DNA from: Caballeronia sp. dw_276
GTDB taxonomy: Bacteria; Pseudomonadota; Gammaproteobacteria; Burkholderiales; Burkholderiaceae
Direction of reading: 5' to 3'
NCBI RefSeq assembly: GCF_018449635.1
Contig: NZ_JAAVUV010000001.1
Location: 372,001 to 436,000 of the forward strand
Length of the DNA stretch: 64,000 nt
Every line of letters begins with the position of its first letter. The stretch's first letter is position 1. The notes under the pieces were generated by a model that saw nothing but the letters and a program-made list of their open reading frames with translations, did no database searches and was not told where the DNA came from. A program made the translations under genes and the position numbers. Positions 18,775 through 27,861 of the stretch are shown here, one piece after another.

Positions 18775-20097
18775 TCAAAGTGCCTGATCCCGGTTCGCGA
18801 TTCGCGCCGGCAAGCCAAACAGGATCAGCAATGCGGCAAGAATCAGCACGGTCGCAATGGCATAAAGACCGCCGGACGTAGCGCCGGTGATATCGACTAC
18901 CTTGCCGACCAGATACGGACTGATGATGCCGCCCAGGTTGCCAATGGAGTTGATCAGCGCAATGCCGCCCGCCGCTGCCGTGCCGCTGAGAAATGCCGGC
19001 GGCAAGGTCCAGAACACCGGCAGGCAGCCGATCGCGCCAACCGATGCAATCACGAGCGAGATCATGGCGAGCGTGGTGTCGTGCGCAAAGTACGCGCTCA
19101 ATGCATAGCCGATGCCGCCCACGGCCACCGCCAGCCCCAGATGCCAGCGGCGCTCACCGTGCCGGTCCGAACTCCTGCCCAGCGCAACCATGCCGATGCC
19201 CGCTGCAGCATAAGGAATCGCGGTCAGCAAGCCGATGGTCATCGGGCTCGTAATGCCGGTGTTCTTGATGAGTTGCGGCATCCAGAACGTGAGGCCGTAC
19301 AAACCCATCAGCATGAAGAGATAAATCAGCGAGAGCAAAAGCGTTCCGGGCTGACGCATCGCATCGATAAACCTGTGCGACGTTCCTTTGTCTTCACGAT
19401 CGATATTCCCCTGCAGCACGGCCTTCTCTTCGGTGGTGAGCCACTTGGCGTTGCCGATGCGGTCATCCAGAATCGCGAGCACGAGCAAACCGAGCAGCGC
19501 CGTCGGCAGCCCTTCGAGCAGGAACAGCCATTGCCATCCGGCAAGACCGCCGACGCCCGCGAAGCGCGTCATGATGAAGCCCGACAACGGGCCGCCGATC
19601 ACGCCGGAAATGGATATCGAAGTCATGAAAAGCGCGTTGATCCGTGCGCGGCGCTTGGCCGGAAACCAGTACGTGAAGTACAAGATGATGCCGGGCAAAA
19701 ACCCGGCTTCGGTCGCGCCGATCACGAAGCGCAGCACATAGAACCACGTCTCCGACGTGACGAACATCATCGCCGCCGACGCAATGCCCCACGAGATCAT
19801 GATCCGCGCAATCCAGACCCGCGCGCCGACGCGGCTGAGTATCAGGTTGCTCGGAATTTCGAAGATGAAATAACCCACGAAAAAGATGCTCGCGCCGAAA
19901 CCATAGGCCGCGTTCGAGAGGCCGAGATCGCCCTGCATCTGGAGCTTGGCGAAGCTGATGTTGACGCGGTCGAAGTACGCGAAGATGAAGCAGACAATCA
20001 GCAAGGGCACGATCCGCCAGACGGCCTTGCGATACGCGTTTTCTTCGAGCGCGCTGGCTTCTGCCGCGCTCCCGGCGAGTGGAATCGATCCCGACAT
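18775..20097 (-). CDS. MFS transporter, anion:cation symporter (ACS) family
   Basis: 440 residues with twelve predicted membrane segments. The N-terminal AYFDRVNISFAKLQM is a hallmark of the ACS branch (phthalate, tartrate, hexuronate and glucarate carriers), as are ATEAGFLPGIILYFTYWFP and the PLSGFIM segment. It should import an organic or sugar acid. The gene lies between an SDR dehydrogenase and an IclR regulator in one operon, so the three probably form an uptake, first oxidation and sensing unit. Confidence 0.9.
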   Translation of the reverse strand: MSGSIPLAGSAAEASALEENAYRKAVWRIVPLLIVCFIFAYFDRVNISFAKLQMQGDLGLSNAAYGFGASIFFVGYFIFEIPSNLILSRVGARVWIARIMISWGIASAAMMFVTSETWFYVLRFVIGATEAGFLPGIILYFTYWFPAKRRARINALFMTSISISGVIGGPLSGFIMTRFAGVGGLAGWQWLFLLEGLPTALLGLLVLAILDDRIGNAKWLTTEEKAVLQGNIDREDKGTSHRFIDAMRQPGTLLLSLIYLFMLMGLYGLTFWMPQLIKNTGITSPMTIGLLTAIPYAAAGIGMVALGRSSDRHGERRWHLGLAVAVGGIGYALSAYFAHDTTLAMISLVIASVGAIGCLPVFWTLPPAFLSGTAAAGGIALINSIGNLGGIISPYLVGKVVDITGATSGGLYAIATVLILAALLILFGLPARIANRDQAL

Positions 20098-20142
20098 GGG
20101 TGGTCTCCTGATACGTTTATTCGTTATTGGTAGGAGCGCGGA

Positions 20143-20913
20143 TCAGTTCGACCAGCCGCCGTCGATCATATGGATCGTGCCGGTGGTGAAGCCGGATTCG
20201 TCGGAGGCGAGATAGGTGACGAGCGCCGCCACTTCCTCCGCACGTCCAACCCGGCCGATAGGCTGGCGGGCTACAAACGCCGCGCGGACTTTTTCTTCGT
20301 CCACGTTGGACGCCGCGGCCTGCGTGGCGATACGCCCGCGCAACGACGGGGATTCGATGGTTCCCGGGCAGATGGCATTGCACCGTATTGCCTGGCTAAC
20401 GAAATCGGCGGCAACGGATTTGGTCAGGCCGATCACTGCCGCCTTCGATGCACCATATGCAAAGCGGTTCGGCACGCCTTTCACGCTCGACGCCGCCGAC
20501 GCCATATTGATGATCGACGCGCCTTTGCCCGCTTCCAGCATGCCGGGCAGGTACGCGCGAATAGTCCGGTACATTGCCTTGACGTTCAGGTCGAAGCTGA
20601 AATCCCAGTCCTTGTCGTCGCACTTCAAAATGTTGCCGTCGGCCACGAATCCCGCGCAGTTGAACAGCACGTCGATAGGCCCGGTCTTCGCGGCGAACGC
20701 GGCAATATCGGCGGCGTCGAGCACGTTCAGGCGCGCGGTACGCAATGTCGAACCTTCGCCTGCGTCGCGCGCGAGTTCGGCGAGCGCTTCTTCGTTGATA
20801 TCGGTGGCCCAGACGTTCGCGCCTTCGGCCGCGAGCATCAACGCCGAGGCCCGTCCAATGCCGTTTCCAGCCGCCGTCACCACCACATTCTTGCCTTCGA
20901 CCCGCTTGACCAT
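20143..20913 (-). CDS. SDR family oxidoreductase (2-keto-3-deoxy-sugar acid dehydrogenase-like)
   Basis: 256 residues from the ATG at 20913, which has AAAGGAG 5 bases upstream. It carries all classical short-chain dehydrogenase marks: TAAGNGIG at 13-20, D38 that favours NAD+, NCAG at 85-88, a catalytic Ser around 139-142, and Y153/K157 in YGASK. The closest remembered relatives are hydroxybutyrate and 2-keto-3-deoxy-L-fuconate dehydrogenases; the ACS carrier next door fits a sugar-acid substrate. It is the first gene of the SDR-MFS-IclR operon. Confidence 0.88.
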   Translation of the reverse strand: MVKRVEGKNVVVTAAGNGIGRASALMLAAEGANVWATDINEEALAELARDAGEGSTLRTARLNVLDAADIAAFAAKTGPIDVLFNCAGFVADGNILKCDDKDWDFSFDLNVKAMYRTIRAYLPGMLEAGKGASIINMASAASSVKGVPNRFAYGASKAAVIGLTKSVAADFVSQAIRCNAICPGTIESPSLRGRIATQAAASNVDEEKVRAAFVARQPIGRVGRAEEVAALVTYLASDESGFTTGTIHMIDGGWSN

Positions 20914-20975
20914 AACCGCTCCTTTCACGTTGTCAGGTTTGATCGGACGAAGCAGTCCGTCCAATTTCTACTTCA

Positions 20976-20993
20976 ATTTTCACATATGAAAAT
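20976..20993. promoter_or_regulatory. Palindromic operator upstream of the SDR-MFS-IclR operon
   Basis: A perfect inverted repeat, ATTTTCA-N4-TGAAAAT, ends about 63 bases before the SDR start codon and about 120 bases before selD on the other strand. The A/T-rich TTTCA/TGAAA arms resemble known IclR-family sites. The regulator gene at 17928-18758 is in the controlled operon, so it is the natural candidate to bind here. This is inference from sequence shape and position. Confidence 0.55.
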
Positions 20994-21112
20994 GTTTTTT
21001 ATAAGTGAAGGTAAACGCTGAGTTGAGGGGTTTCGATGCCCGTTCGCGTTCCCCGCCGATCGCAAACACGCACCATAATGTCGTTCGCACGTTACTTTGC
21101 CGGACCTCCTGA

Positions 21113-22177
21113 ATGACTGAAATCAAGCTGAACGCAAACCCGTCGCCTCGCCTGACAAGCCTTTCCCATGGCGGGGGCTGCGGCTGCAAGATTGCGCCGG
21201 GCCTGCTCGCAGACCTGCTCAAGCGCAGTACGCCGATGGCCTTGTTCCCGGATCTGCTGGTCGGCAACGACACCGCGGATGACGCGGCGGTTTATCGGCT
21301 GAATGACGAGCAGGCAATTGTGGCCACGACCGATTTCTTCATGCCGATCGTCGACGATCCCTACGATTTCGGCCGTATCGCCGCGACCAACGCGCTGTCC
21401 GACGTCTACGCAATGGGCGGCAAGCCGATCCTGGCGCTCGCGCTCGTCGGCATGCCGATCAACGTCTTGCCGCACGATGTGATCGCGGCCGTGCTCAAAG
21501 GCGGCGAATCCATTTGCGCCGAAGCGGGCATTCCGGTCGCGGGCGGCCATTCCATCGATTCGGTCGAACCCATATATGGTCTGGCTGCAATCGGGCTGGT
21601 GCATCCGAAGCGCGTGAAGCGCAACGCCGCCGCGCGCGCCGGCGACGTGCTGATCCTCGGCAAGCCGCTGGGCGTGGGGGTTTTATCGGCGGCGCTGAAA
21701 AAGGATCAACTCGATGCAGCCGGTTACGCCGCGATGATCGCCGCCACGACCAAGCTGAACCGGCCGGGCGCGGACCTCGCCGCGCTGGACGCGGTCCACG
21801 CGCTCACCGACGTGACGGGCTTCGGCCTGCTCGGCCATACGCTCGAACTCAGCCGCGGCGCGAAACTGACCGCGCGGATTCGTTTCAACGATCTTCCGTG
21901 GCTGCCGGGTGTCGAGGCATTTGCGAAGGTGGGCGTGTTCACGGGTGCATCGGGGCGCAACTGGGCGGCCTACGGCAAGGACATTCAGCTCGCCTCGTCA
22001 TTGCACGATGTGGCACAAACCCTGCTCACCGATCCCCAGACTTCGGGCGGCCTGTTGGTATCGTGCGCGCCTGAAGCGGTCGACGAAGTGCTCGCCATCT
22101 TTCGCGCGGACGGCTTCGACGACGCTGCCGTTATCGGAGAAATGATCGACGGCGAAAGCCGTGTCGAAGTGGTCTGA
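21113..22177 (+). CDS. selD: Selenide, water dikinase SelD
   Basis: 354 residues, normal length. SelD makes selenophosphate from selenide and ATP in the cytoplasm for selenocysteine or 2-selenouridine synthesis. The active-site motif GGGCGCK gives C23 and K26, equivalent to E. coli Cys17 and Lys20; the first position is Cys, not selenocysteine. ATP-site Asp residues are in GNDTADDAAVY and ATTDFF. No selA, selB or mnmH gene lies in this window. It is divergent from the SDR operon; the CDF transporter begins 42 bases downstream. Confidence 0.96.
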   Translation: MTEIKLNANPSPRLTSLSHGGGCGCKIAPGLLADLLKRSTPMALFPDLLVGNDTADDAAVYRLNDEQAIVATTDFFMPIVDDPYDFGRIAATNALSDVYAMGGKPILALALVGMPINVLPHDVIAAVLKGGESICAEAGIPVAGGHSIDSVEPIYGLAAIGLVHPKRVKRNAAARAGDVLILGKPLGVGVLSAALKKDQLDAAGYAAMIAATTKLNRPGADLAALDAVHALTDVTGFGLLGHTLELSRGAKLTARIRFNDLPWLPGVEAFAKVGVFTGASGRNWAAYGKDIQLASSLHDVAQTLLTDPQTSGGLLVSCAPEAVDEVLAIFRADGFDDAAVIGEMIDGESRVEVV

Positions 22178-22219
22178 ATCCCCAACGTTCAAAACGTCTG
22201 AACACTCGCCGGGAGCCCG

Positions 22220-23164
22220 ATGAAAGAAGAATCGCCGAAGGCCATTTTTTACGCGCTCGCCGCCAACTTCGGCATTGCCGTTTGCAAGTTCGGCGCCGCG
22301 GCGTTCACGGGCTCAGGCTCAATGTTCGCCGAAGCGATTCACTCGACCGCCGATTGCGGCAACCAGCTTCTGCTCCTGTTCGGCCTCAAACGCTCGCAGG
22401 CGCCCGCCGACGTACTCCATCCGCTCGGCTCGGGCCGCGAGATCTACTTCTATTCCATGCTGGTTGCGTTGCTGCTGTTTTTTGTCGGCGGCGCGTTTTC
22501 TGTTTATGAAGGCATTCACCGGATCTCCGCGCATGAACCGGTCACCAATCCAATTGTCGCGCTGGTCGTGCTCGGCATCTCGGTTGTGCTCGAAGCGTTT
22601 TCGCTCGCCGGTGCCTTAAAGGAGATCCGTAAGACGTCGGGCAGCAAATCCCTCTGGCGATGGTTCCGCGAAACGCGCGAATCCGAACTGATCGTCGTGA
22701 CCGGCGAAGACGTTGCAGCGCTGGCCGGTTTGGCAATCGCGTTCTGCGCGGTGCTGATGACAATGATCACCGGCAATTCTGTCTACGATGCCGCGGGCTC
22801 CATCGGCGTGGGTGTATTGCTGATGGTGATCGCATATCTGGTGGCGCGCGAAGTGAAGTCAATGATCGTCGGCGAATCGGCGAGTCCGGAAGTGCGCCGG
22901 GCGATCGATGCGCACCTGCGCGCGCGTCCGGAAATCGTGCGCGTGCTCAACCTGATCACGTTGCAGTGGGGCAAGCAGATCGTGGTCGCTGTGCAGGCGG
23001 AGATGGTGGAATACGAAAGCGGCCGCGCAATGGTCGATGCCATCAACCTGATCGAGGAAGACCTGCAGCGCGCGTTTCCCGAAGCGCGTTGGGTGTTCTT
23101 CGAGCCGGACATCGCACGTGCGCCCGGAATGAAAACCGAGGACCGGACCGAAGCCCAGGCTTGA
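22220..23164 (+). CDS. Cation diffusion facilitator family transporter
   Basis: 314 residues; GGGAG stands about 5 bases before the ATG. Membrane segments 1-6 include the CDF segment FAEAIHSTADCGNQ, where His and Asp form the metal site, followed by a cytoplasmic C-terminal domain with a VRRAIDAHLRARPEI segment. CDF proteins export Zn, Mn, Fe or Co in exchange for protons. The HxxxD (HSTAD) pair in helix 2 fits this. It may be cotranscribed with selD; I see no functional link between them. Confidence 0.88.
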   Translation: MKEESPKAIFYALAANFGIAVCKFGAAAFTGSGSMFAEAIHSTADCGNQLLLLFGLKRSQAPADVLHPLGSGREIYFYSMLVALLLFFVGGAFSVYEGIHRISAHEPVTNPIVALVVLGISVVLEAFSLAGALKEIRKTSGSKSLWRWFRETRESELIVVTGEDVAALAGLAIAFCAVLMTMITGNSVYDAAGSIGVGVLLMVIAYLVAREVKSMIVGESASPEVRRAIDAHLRARPEIVRVLNLITLQWGKQIVVAVQAEMVEYESGRAMVDAINLIEEDLQRAFPEARWVFFEPDIARAPGMKTEDRTEAQA

Positions 23165-23173
23165 TCGCAACGC

Positions 23174-23467
23174 TCACGGCAAATGCGCCGGCGGGCGGTC
23201 GTGGTGCGGCCGCGGGGTATCCGGGGTATCGGGCAATTGCGTGTTGCCGCTTGCCGGAAGCTGCGTGGTGCCTTCATCGAGTGTCATCATGCTGCCAGGC
23301 TCGCTTACCGATGCCGCCACCGGCGGCGTGGTTTTCAAAACCCTTTCTGTACCCGGCGTGCGGGCGGCGAAGGCCTTTCCGGGCGCGAGAAGTGCTAATA
23401 GCAGTCCGGTCGCGGTCAGCGCGGCGACCGTAAAAAGCCTGGCAGTGTGCTGGGTCTGGACTCGCAT
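23174..23467 (-). CDS. Small secreted Pro/Thr-rich protein, unknown function
   Basis: 97 residues. A signal peptide is likely: basic start, hydrophobic LFTVAALTATGLLLALLA and an Ala-X-Ala site at AFA before residue 35. The mature part is short, low in hydrophobic residues and rich in Pro, Thr and His near the end (HHDRPP). I do not recognise a domain. It converges with the CDF gene (9 bases apart) and is divergent from the mscS-like gene. Confidence 0.6.
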   Translation of the reverse strand: MRVQTQHTARLFTVAALTATGLLLALLAPGKAFAARTPGTERVLKTTPPVAASVSEPGSMMTLDEGTTQLPASGNTQLPDTPDTPRPHHDRPPAHLP

Positions 23468-23605
23468 GCGAAGGTCCGGTAGTTTTGATCAGACCTTTCA
23501 TGCACGAAGTATTCCAGCTTGCACTGCGATGACCGCAGACTCAATCGTGCTCGTGGCCGAGCGCATCCGTTGCGGAATCCCCAACAGAGTTTCTCATCCC
23601 CGCCT

Positions 23606-26242
23606 ATGCGCAAAATTGTCCTCTCCGTTTCCCTTCTTTTCGCGTTTGCCCTGAGCGGCGCGGTTTCCCTTCCCGCAATTGCCGCGGCGAGCGCTGCAAA
23701 ACCGGCGGCCGTTGCATTGACTCCCGAACAGGCGCGCAACGCGCTGGCTGTGCTCAACGATCCCGCCAGGCGCAACCAGATTGAAGACACGTTGCGCGCA
23801 GTTGCGGCGGCGGGCGCGCTGGCCACGCCGGCACCGGCGAGTGATGCAACCGCCGCGTCCGGCGCGACGGCGGCAAGCGACGCGTCGGCGGCATCGGGGG
23901 CATCAGGCGCTGCGGGAGTGCTGGCAAAGTCGCTGACAAGCAACGGGCTTGCGTCGCAGATAACCCATCAGGCCAGTTCCTGGATGGTGGAGATCAGCAG
24001 CGGATTGCGCCGCTCGGTCACGGCGCTGCTCGACTATGGGTCCGTCATTCAATGGTGGCGCCAGCGCACTGCAACTGACAGCGGGCGGGCGCTGGTCGGC
24101 CAGGTGTTCTGGGCCATTTTGATATCGCTTTTGCCTGCGCTGTTGCTCGAATATTTGACCGCACGGCTCGTGCGAGGGCCGCGCGCGCGCATTGCGGCAC
24201 GGGGAATTGTCGACGTCGATGACACGCAGCCCGAGCTCAAGAGCGAGGAACGCGCCGCCGTGCACGCCGAAGCGGTCGCGGAGCGTTCCGGCAACGAGGT
24301 CGCCATCCAGATTGCCGAGCACAAGGTCGATACCGCCCGTGGCGTGCGCCACGCCGCGCGTCATTGGACCTTGTTGCAGCGTCTGCCGAGCGCCGTGCTG
24401 CACAGCCTGCTCGCGGTGCTGCCGCTGGTGATCTTCACCATTGCGGCGGCGGTGCTGATGTCCATTTTCATCGATGAAGGCACGCCTCAGGGCCGTTCAG
24501 TCGGCGCGCTGGTCGATGTCTATCTGATCTGCCGCGGTATCGTGATCGCGAGCGGGTTCTTCTTTGCGCCGCGTGCGCCGGGCCTGCGCCTGATCCAGAT
24601 GAGCGATGAATCCGCCGCGTTCACCCATCGCTGGCTGGTCGCGATCGTCGCGGTTGCGGGCGCGGGGATCGCACTCGCGGAGGGCGCCGCGCCGCTGGGA
24701 CTGACCGATGTCGCCCACGATTCGATCATCAAGGCAGTGGCGCTGGTCGTCCACGTACTGATTGCCATCGTGATACTGAAATGCCGTACGACGGTGGCGG
24801 CATGGATCCGCGACAGCATGCGCGGGCGCCGTACCTTTGTGTTGTTCGGCAACTGGATTGCGGATATGTGGGCGGTTGCCGCCGTGTTCCTGGTGATGGC
24901 GCTGTGGTTCGTCTGGGCGCTCGATGTGCACAACGGCTATCGCACGCTGTTCCATCTTTTTGGCGTGTCGCTGCTCGTGCTGGTGGCCGCGCGCGTGATT
25001 GCGATCGTGGTGTTCGGCGCGCTCGGGCGCATTTTTCATGCGGCGACCGAAGACGAAAACCCGGTGAACAAGTCGATTGCTCACCGGCATGCGTATCGTT
25101 ATTACCCGCTACTGCGGCGTATCTTGCGGACCTTGATCGTCATCGGGCTGATCCTGACGCTGCTGCAGGTCTGGGGCCTCCATGTCTTCGCGCTGTTCTC
25201 GGCAGGTGGCGTGGGGCATCGGCTGGCATCGGCGCTGATCACCATTGCGGTGGCCGCATTGTTCGCGGTGATCGTGTGGGAAGGCGCGAACGTGCTGGTC
25301 GAACAGCGGCTCGAACGGTGGACCGCGAGTGGCGATCGCTTGCGCGCCGCGCGTTTGCAAACCCTGTTGCCCATGATGCGCACGGCGCTGTTTATCGTGA
25401 TCGCGATGGTCGTCGTCATGACGGGGTTGAGCGAGATTGGCGTGAATACCGGGCCCTTGCTGGCAAGCGCGAGCATCTTCGGCGTGGCGCTCGGTTTCGG
25501 TTCGCAGAAACTCGTGCAGGACCTGATCACCGGCATCTTCCTCCTGATGGAGAACGCCATGCAGGTTGGCGATTCCGTCACGCTCGCGGGGGTGTCGGGA
25601 ACGGTCGAATACCTGTCGATTCGGACCGTGCGTTTGCGCGGCGGCGACGGCTCGCTTTTCACTGTGCCGTTCAGTTCGGTATCGACGGTGAACAACACGA
25701 ATCGCGGCATTGGGAATGCGGCGGTTCGCGTGAGCATTGCGATGGGGCAGGATATTGGGCTGGCGTCGGATACGCTCAAGGAGATCGGCGCGTCGTTGCG
25801 AGAAGACGATGCCTTCAAGGACGGCATTCTCTCGGACTTCAGCCTCTGGGGCGTGGATGCGGTCGACGGTTCGACGGTCACGCTCGCCGGCCAGATTCAA
25901 TGCCGCGATACCGCGCGATGGGGCGTGCAGCGCGAATTCAACCGGCGCATTGTGGATCGCTTCACGGAAGCCGGGATCGAAATTGCCAATCCGCAGCGCA
26001 ACTTCGTGATCTTCAACGGTGCGGAGAGCGAGGAGATGGCCGCACGTGCAAAGGCAGGCGAAGACGGCGAGTTGCTGAATGCGCCCGCCCGGACCCGGCC
26101 CACAGACAGCGCAGGGCGTGATCCATATAACGATGCCGCCGTGGACAGCGATGCCAACCAACCCACTCAGCGCGGCGCCCGCACGAGTACCGGCGAGCCT
26201 TCGAACTCGCCGCCCGAGCGCTCGAACCCCAGCCGCTCGTAG
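23606..26242 (+). CDS. Large mechanosensitive channel of the MscS family (YbiO-like)
   Basis: 878 residues from the ATG at 23606, which begins a signal peptide (MRKIVLS through AIAAAS). A periplasmic Ala/Ser-rich part follows, then about ten membrane segments, and from about residue 610 the conserved MscS pore and beta domain: GVALGFGSQKLVQDLITG, MENAMQVGDSV, TVPFSSVSTVNN. The size and extra helices resemble E. coli YbiO rather than the short MscS. It should open under membrane tension on osmotic down-shock. The C-terminal 26 codons overlap the convergent GNAT gene. Confidence 0.9.
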   Translation: MRKIVLSVSLLFAFALSGAVSLPAIAAASAAKPAAVALTPEQARNALAVLNDPARRNQIEDTLRAVAAAGALATPAPASDATAASGATAASDASAASGASGAAGVLAKSLTSNGLASQITHQASSWMVEISSGLRRSVTALLDYGSVIQWWRQRTATDSGRALVGQVFWAILISLLPALLLEYLTARLVRGPRARIAARGIVDVDDTQPELKSEERAAVHAEAVAERSGNEVAIQIAEHKVDTARGVRHAARHWTLLQRLPSAVLHSLLAVLPLVIFTIAAAVLMSIFIDEGTPQGRSVGALVDVYLICRGIVIASGFFFAPRAPGLRLIQMSDESAAFTHRWLVAIVAVAGAGIALAEGAAPLGLTDVAHDSIIKAVALVVHVLIAIVILKCRTTVAAWIRDSMRGRRTFVLFGNWIADMWAVAAVFLVMALWFVWALDVHNGYRTLFHLFGVSLLVLVAARVIAIVVFGALGRIFHAATEDENPVNKSIAHRHAYRYYPLLRRILRTLIVIGLILTLLQVWGLHVFALFSAGGVGHRLASALITIAVAALFAVIVWEGANVLVEQRLERWTASGDRLRAARLQTLLPMMRTALFIVIAMVVVMTGLSEIGVNTGPLLASASIFGVALGFGSQKLVQDLITGIFLLMENAMQVGDSVTLAGVSGTVEYLSIRTVRLRGGDGSLFTVPFSSVSTVNNTNRGIGNAAVRVSIAMGQDIGLASDTLKEIGASLREDDAFKDGILSDFSLWGVDAVDGSTVTLAGQIQCRDTARWGVQREFNRRIVDRFTEAGIEIANPQRNFVIFNGAESEEMAARAKAGEDGELLNAPARTRPTDSAGRDPYNDAAVDSDANQPTQRGARTSTGEPSNSPPERSNPSRS

Positions 26243-26532
26243 AACGCCTCGAGCGCTGCGCCATCGGGCGCGGCGCGATCCACGCCTTGCCCCTTGGGCG
26301 CCAGCGGCTTCGGCACGAGCGACAGCATCACGCCATGCCGGTCGGCCAGCGCGACCAGCCGTTCCATTGCAGCACGCGCATGTCCGCGATGATGCTCCCC
26401 CTCCGACCACACCGCTTCGAGCGCAACGGCACTATCGCCGTTTGGCTCGAGCCACATCTCCACCTCTTGCCGTTCTTCGACGTGGCTCGCATGAAACGCA
26501 TCGATCATTTTTGAAGCCGCGGTGGCATGCAT
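26167..26532 (-). CDS. GNAT family N-acetyltransferase
   Basis: About 121 residues from the ATG at 26532, chosen because GAAGGA lies about 6 bases upstream; an ATG at 26595 would add 21 residues. The acetyl-CoA site motif is EHHRGHARAAMERLV (R/Q-x-x-G-x-A type), and the end GAALEAFYERLGFERSGG is the usual GNAT motif B. It acetylates an unknown amine substrate. Its last 76 bases overlap the 3' end of the mscS-like gene on the other strand. Confidence 0.83.
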   Translation of the reverse strand: MHATAASKMIDAFHASHVEERQEVEMWLEPNGDSAVALEAVWSEGEHHRGHARAAMERLVALADRHGVMLSLVPKPLAPKGQGVDRAAPDGAALEAFYERLGFERSGGEFEGSPVLVRAPR

Positions 26533-26745
26533 GAAGATCCTTCGAACGCGTGGACGATGCATGGCAGGGTAGTGCGTAATCGGTACTTGCCGCAATTTGT
26601 ATTGCGCGCGGCGCTTCTATAATGCGGTCAGCGCGTGATCCTTACATTGTCTTACCGATCTGCGCTTTTTGCATTCACGATGCATCTCCCCGATTCACCT
26701 CGCGTTTCACCTTGTGTTTCCACATCCACTTACGGTGCCGCCCAG

Positions 26746-27861
26746 ATGAAATCAAACGTTCGTTTTCCGACTTTCCCCCGCCTCTTCAAACGCTCACGCG
26801 TGCGCATTCCTGCATCGAGTCTGACCGCCGTCGCCGCGACGCTCGCCTTCAGCGCGTGCGCGTCAACGTTTGCGCAGGATTCCGATGACTTTCGCAGCGG
26901 TAACCGCGGAGGGCAGGATGTAAAGGTCATGATCGTCTCCATGTTCGGGCCCGAGGGCCAGGTATGGCTCGACAAGCTCGGTCCCTGGAAGACGATACGC
27001 GTGGCTGGCCTGTCGCCGGACTATCCGGTCGTGCACTGCAACCGGCAGGACATCTGCGTGATGACCACGGGCATGGGGCACGCGAACGCAGCGGCGTCGC
27101 TGATGGCGCTCACGTTCTCCGACAAATTCGATCTGCGCCGTACGTATTTCATGATCGCGGGCATTGCCGGCATCGATCCAATACAAGGCACGATCGGCTC
27201 GGCGGCGTGGGCGAAGTATCTGGTCGATTTCGGTATCCAATGGGAACTCGATGCCCGCGAGAAGCCGGACAGCTGGCCGAGCGGATTTGTCGGCATCAAT
27301 ACGAAGAGCCCGAGCGAAAAGCCGCCGCTCGATTACAGGACCGAAGTATTCCAGCTGAATCCCGCGCTGGCCGATGCTGCATACGCGTTGTCGAAGAATG
27401 TAGTGCTATCCGACAGCGCCGAAGCCCAGGCCGCGCGCGCGAAATTCAGCTATGCGCCGGCCAATCGGCCGCCGAAGGTGATCCAGTGCGACACGCTTGC
27501 AGGCGACACGTGGTGGTCGGGGAAATATATCGGTGAGCGCGCGCGTGACTGGACCAAGCTGCTCACGGACGGCAAAGGCACCTATTGCACGACGCAGCAG
27601 GAGGACAACGCCACGTACGAAGCGTTGAAGCGCGCGGCGAGCGCTCGTAAGGTGGATTTGAACCGCGTGGCCGCAGTGCGCACGGGTTCGGATTTCGACC
27701 GGCCGTATGAAGGCCAGTCCGCCTCCGACAACCTCCTGAACTACGCAGCGCAGGGCGGTTTTGCGCCGGCTATTGAAAATCTGTACCGTGCGGGCAATCC
27801 GCTGGTTCAGGACATTGCCACGCACTGGGGCGAATGGCGCGAAGGCGTGCCGCAACGCTGA
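26746..27861 (+). CDS. Secreted purine nucleoside permease/phosphorylase-like protein (NUP family)
   Basis: 371 residues from the ATG at 26746. A signal peptide is likely (basic start, then SSLTAVAATLAFSACASTFA, cut near residue 40). The mature protein begins with KVMIVSMFGPEGQVWLDKLG and contains VHCNRQDICVMTTGMGHANAA and IAGIAGIDP, all typical of the NUP family first described in yeast nucleoside uptake and related to nucleoside phosphorylases. It probably binds or splits nucleosides in the periplasm. It stands alone; the next gene is flhD 650 bases on. Confidence 0.88.
   Translation: MKSNVRFPTFPRLFKRSRVRIPASSLTAVAATLAFSACASTFAQDSDDFRSGNRGGQDVKVMIVSMFGPEGQVWLDKLGPWKTIRVAGLSPDYPVVHCNRQDICVMTTGMGHANAAASLMALTFSDKFDLRRTYFMIAGIAGIDPIQGTIGSAAWAKYLVDFGIQWELDAREKPDSWPSGFVGINTKSPSEKPPLDYRTEVFQLNPALADAAYALSKNVVLSDSAEAQAARAKFSYAPANRPPKVIQCDTLAGDTWWSGKYIGERARDWTKLLTDGKGTYCTTQQEDNATYEALKRAASARKVDLNRVAAVRTGSDFDRPYEGQSASDNLLNYAAQGGFAPAIENLYRAGNPLVQDIATHWGEWREGVPQR

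Noticed and set aside
25109..26410. 433-codon minus-strand frame opposite the MscS-like gene
   Set aside because: Antisense shadow of the conserved channel domain; no ribosome site or family resemblance.
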